Origin: Chrysogorgia sp. JL179-B06
Taxonomy: Eukaryota > Cnidaria > Anthozoa > Scleralcyonacea > Chrysogorgiidae
DNA length: 64,000 bases
NCBI GenBank assembly: GCA_035772405.1
Contig: JAYKKM010000047.1
Span: 3,514,001-3,578,000, forward strand
Reading direction: 5' to 3'
Made by a program: the position numbers and the translations under genes. The notes under the pieces were generated by a model that saw only the letters and a program-made list of their open reading frames with translations, did not search any database and had not been told where the DNA came from. Numbering within the stretch: position 1 is the first letter of the stretch; each line of letters begins with the position of its first letter. This document shows, piece by piece, positions 63,462-64,000 of the stretch.

Positions 63462-64000
63462 TTAATCAGAAGGAACTAACTTTTCGTTTTCACCTTCAGC
63501 GTTGTTTGCATCATTAGTGGTAGAGCTTTCATCTATTGTTTCGTAGCAATCTGTTTTAGGATCCTCGCCAAACGTGTCAATTAAAATATAAACGATGAGG
63601 ATTACTACGCATAAGAACCCAAATATTACAAACGTTGCCGGAGCGCCGAACCTGTGCACCAAAAGTCCCCCGATTACTTCCCCCGCACCGTATCCTAATC
63701 CCCAGTGAACGCCGTGTAGTATGCATTGCATTGTGGTCTTTGCGCCCGGAATCGAGTTGCGACTGACATATGACAGGCAGGCGGCCCATACGGCGGCTGT
63801 CGTTATCCCTGGAAGAATTTCCACCGGAAGCACGAGCCATGGGTTGGAAATAAACGCATAGTAAAGCAAACGAATGGCGTAACATATCAAACCTAAGTAC
63901 AAAACCTTTGCATGGCCGATGCACTCTATGAGTCTTGAGGACAAAAAGTACATGCTTACTTCAGCAAAACAATTCACTACCGATATGACGCTAAACAGCA
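63462..64000 (-). CDS. MFSD6-like transporter gene C, 3' part (runs off window)
   Basis: The frame is open to the right edge. It encodes the last helices of a third paralog: LYLGLICYAIRLLYYAFI, NPWLVLPVEILPGITTAAVW, then HGVHWGLGYGAGEVIGGLLV, a final helix and an acidic tail ending in VPSD and TAA. Here the HWGLGYGAG segment is not split by an intron, as in gene A and unlike gene B. The 5' part lies beyond 64000. Confidence 0.88.
   Translation of the reverse strand, partial: LFSVISVVNCFAEVSMYFLSSRLIECIGHAKVLYLGLICYAIRLLYYAFISNPWLVLPVEILPGITTAAVWAACLSYVSRNSIPGAKTTMQCILHGVHWGLGYGAGEVIGGLLVHRFGAPATFVIFGFLCVVILIVYILIDTFGEDPKTDCYETIDESSTTNDANNAEGENEKLVPSD

Overview
The window looks like nuclear DNA of a marine invertebrate animal. 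A cnidarian is my best guess, but this is an inference from the mix of families and not a proven identity. The evidence is spliced genes with GT/AG junctions, AT-rich repeat-laden introns, foldback and TIR elements, (TAA)n-associated non-LTR retrotransposons, long minisatellites, and a complete Polinton/Maverick element.

The host genes are mainly an MFSD6-like (major facilitator superfamily) cluster. Gene A lies on the minus strand, with its first exon at 24664-25486 and its last exon at 1209-2119. Gene B lies on the plus strand, with exons 49508-50849 and 58190-58383. Gene C is on the minus strand and runs off the right edge at 63462-64000. Between A and B are a decayed TLDc-domain gene (26955-27690, minus) and a very long uninterrupted gene (37721-42421, minus). 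The latter encodes a membrane-anchored protein with strongly basic and acidic low-complexity blocks and a C-terminal SGNH/GDSL hydrolase domain.

The large intron of gene A carries an essentially complete 17,627-bp Polinton (6283-23909). It has a 6-bp target duplication (ATGGGA), AG...CT ends and 711-bp terminal inverted repeats that look almost identical. It encodes a protein-primed DNA polymerase B, a chromodomain integrase, a double jelly-roll major capsid protein, a minor capsid (penton-like) protein and an FtsK/HerA-type packaging ATPase. The ATPase is broken by one frameshift. Around this core sit accessory genes: a type II thymidine kinase, a BRO-N + VRR-NUC + zinc-finger fusion, a protein with two U1-type zinc fingers, a zinc-ribbon (possibly VLTF3-like) protein, a fibre-like lectin protein, a myristoylation-motif protein, a tiny Arg-rich basic protein, and several small membrane proteins. 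I could not find the usual adenovirus-type cysteine protease. Genes are arranged in blocks (- 6964-12319, + 12441-13863, - 13994-17601, + 17614-23228) with two divergent promoter regions and one convergent junction. A shared TATAACATA start-proximal motif, a helically phased CTCACAG array and hairpin/T-run 3' signals suggest the element has its own expression code.

The rest is repeat-rich. It holds nested foldback/TIR elements (2.4-6.1 kb, 26.2 kb, 43.4-44.8 kb, 61.3 kb) and CR1/Jockey-like LINE remnants (30.2 and 48.2 kb). It also holds a TTTAACT-rich composite repeat (32.6-34.6 kb) and a 5.5-kb array of a 22-bp minisatellite inside the intron of gene B. A TTAA-flanked MITE, two tRNA-like sequences, and two fragments of a restriction-like-endonuclease LINE associated with (TAA)n complete the right part.
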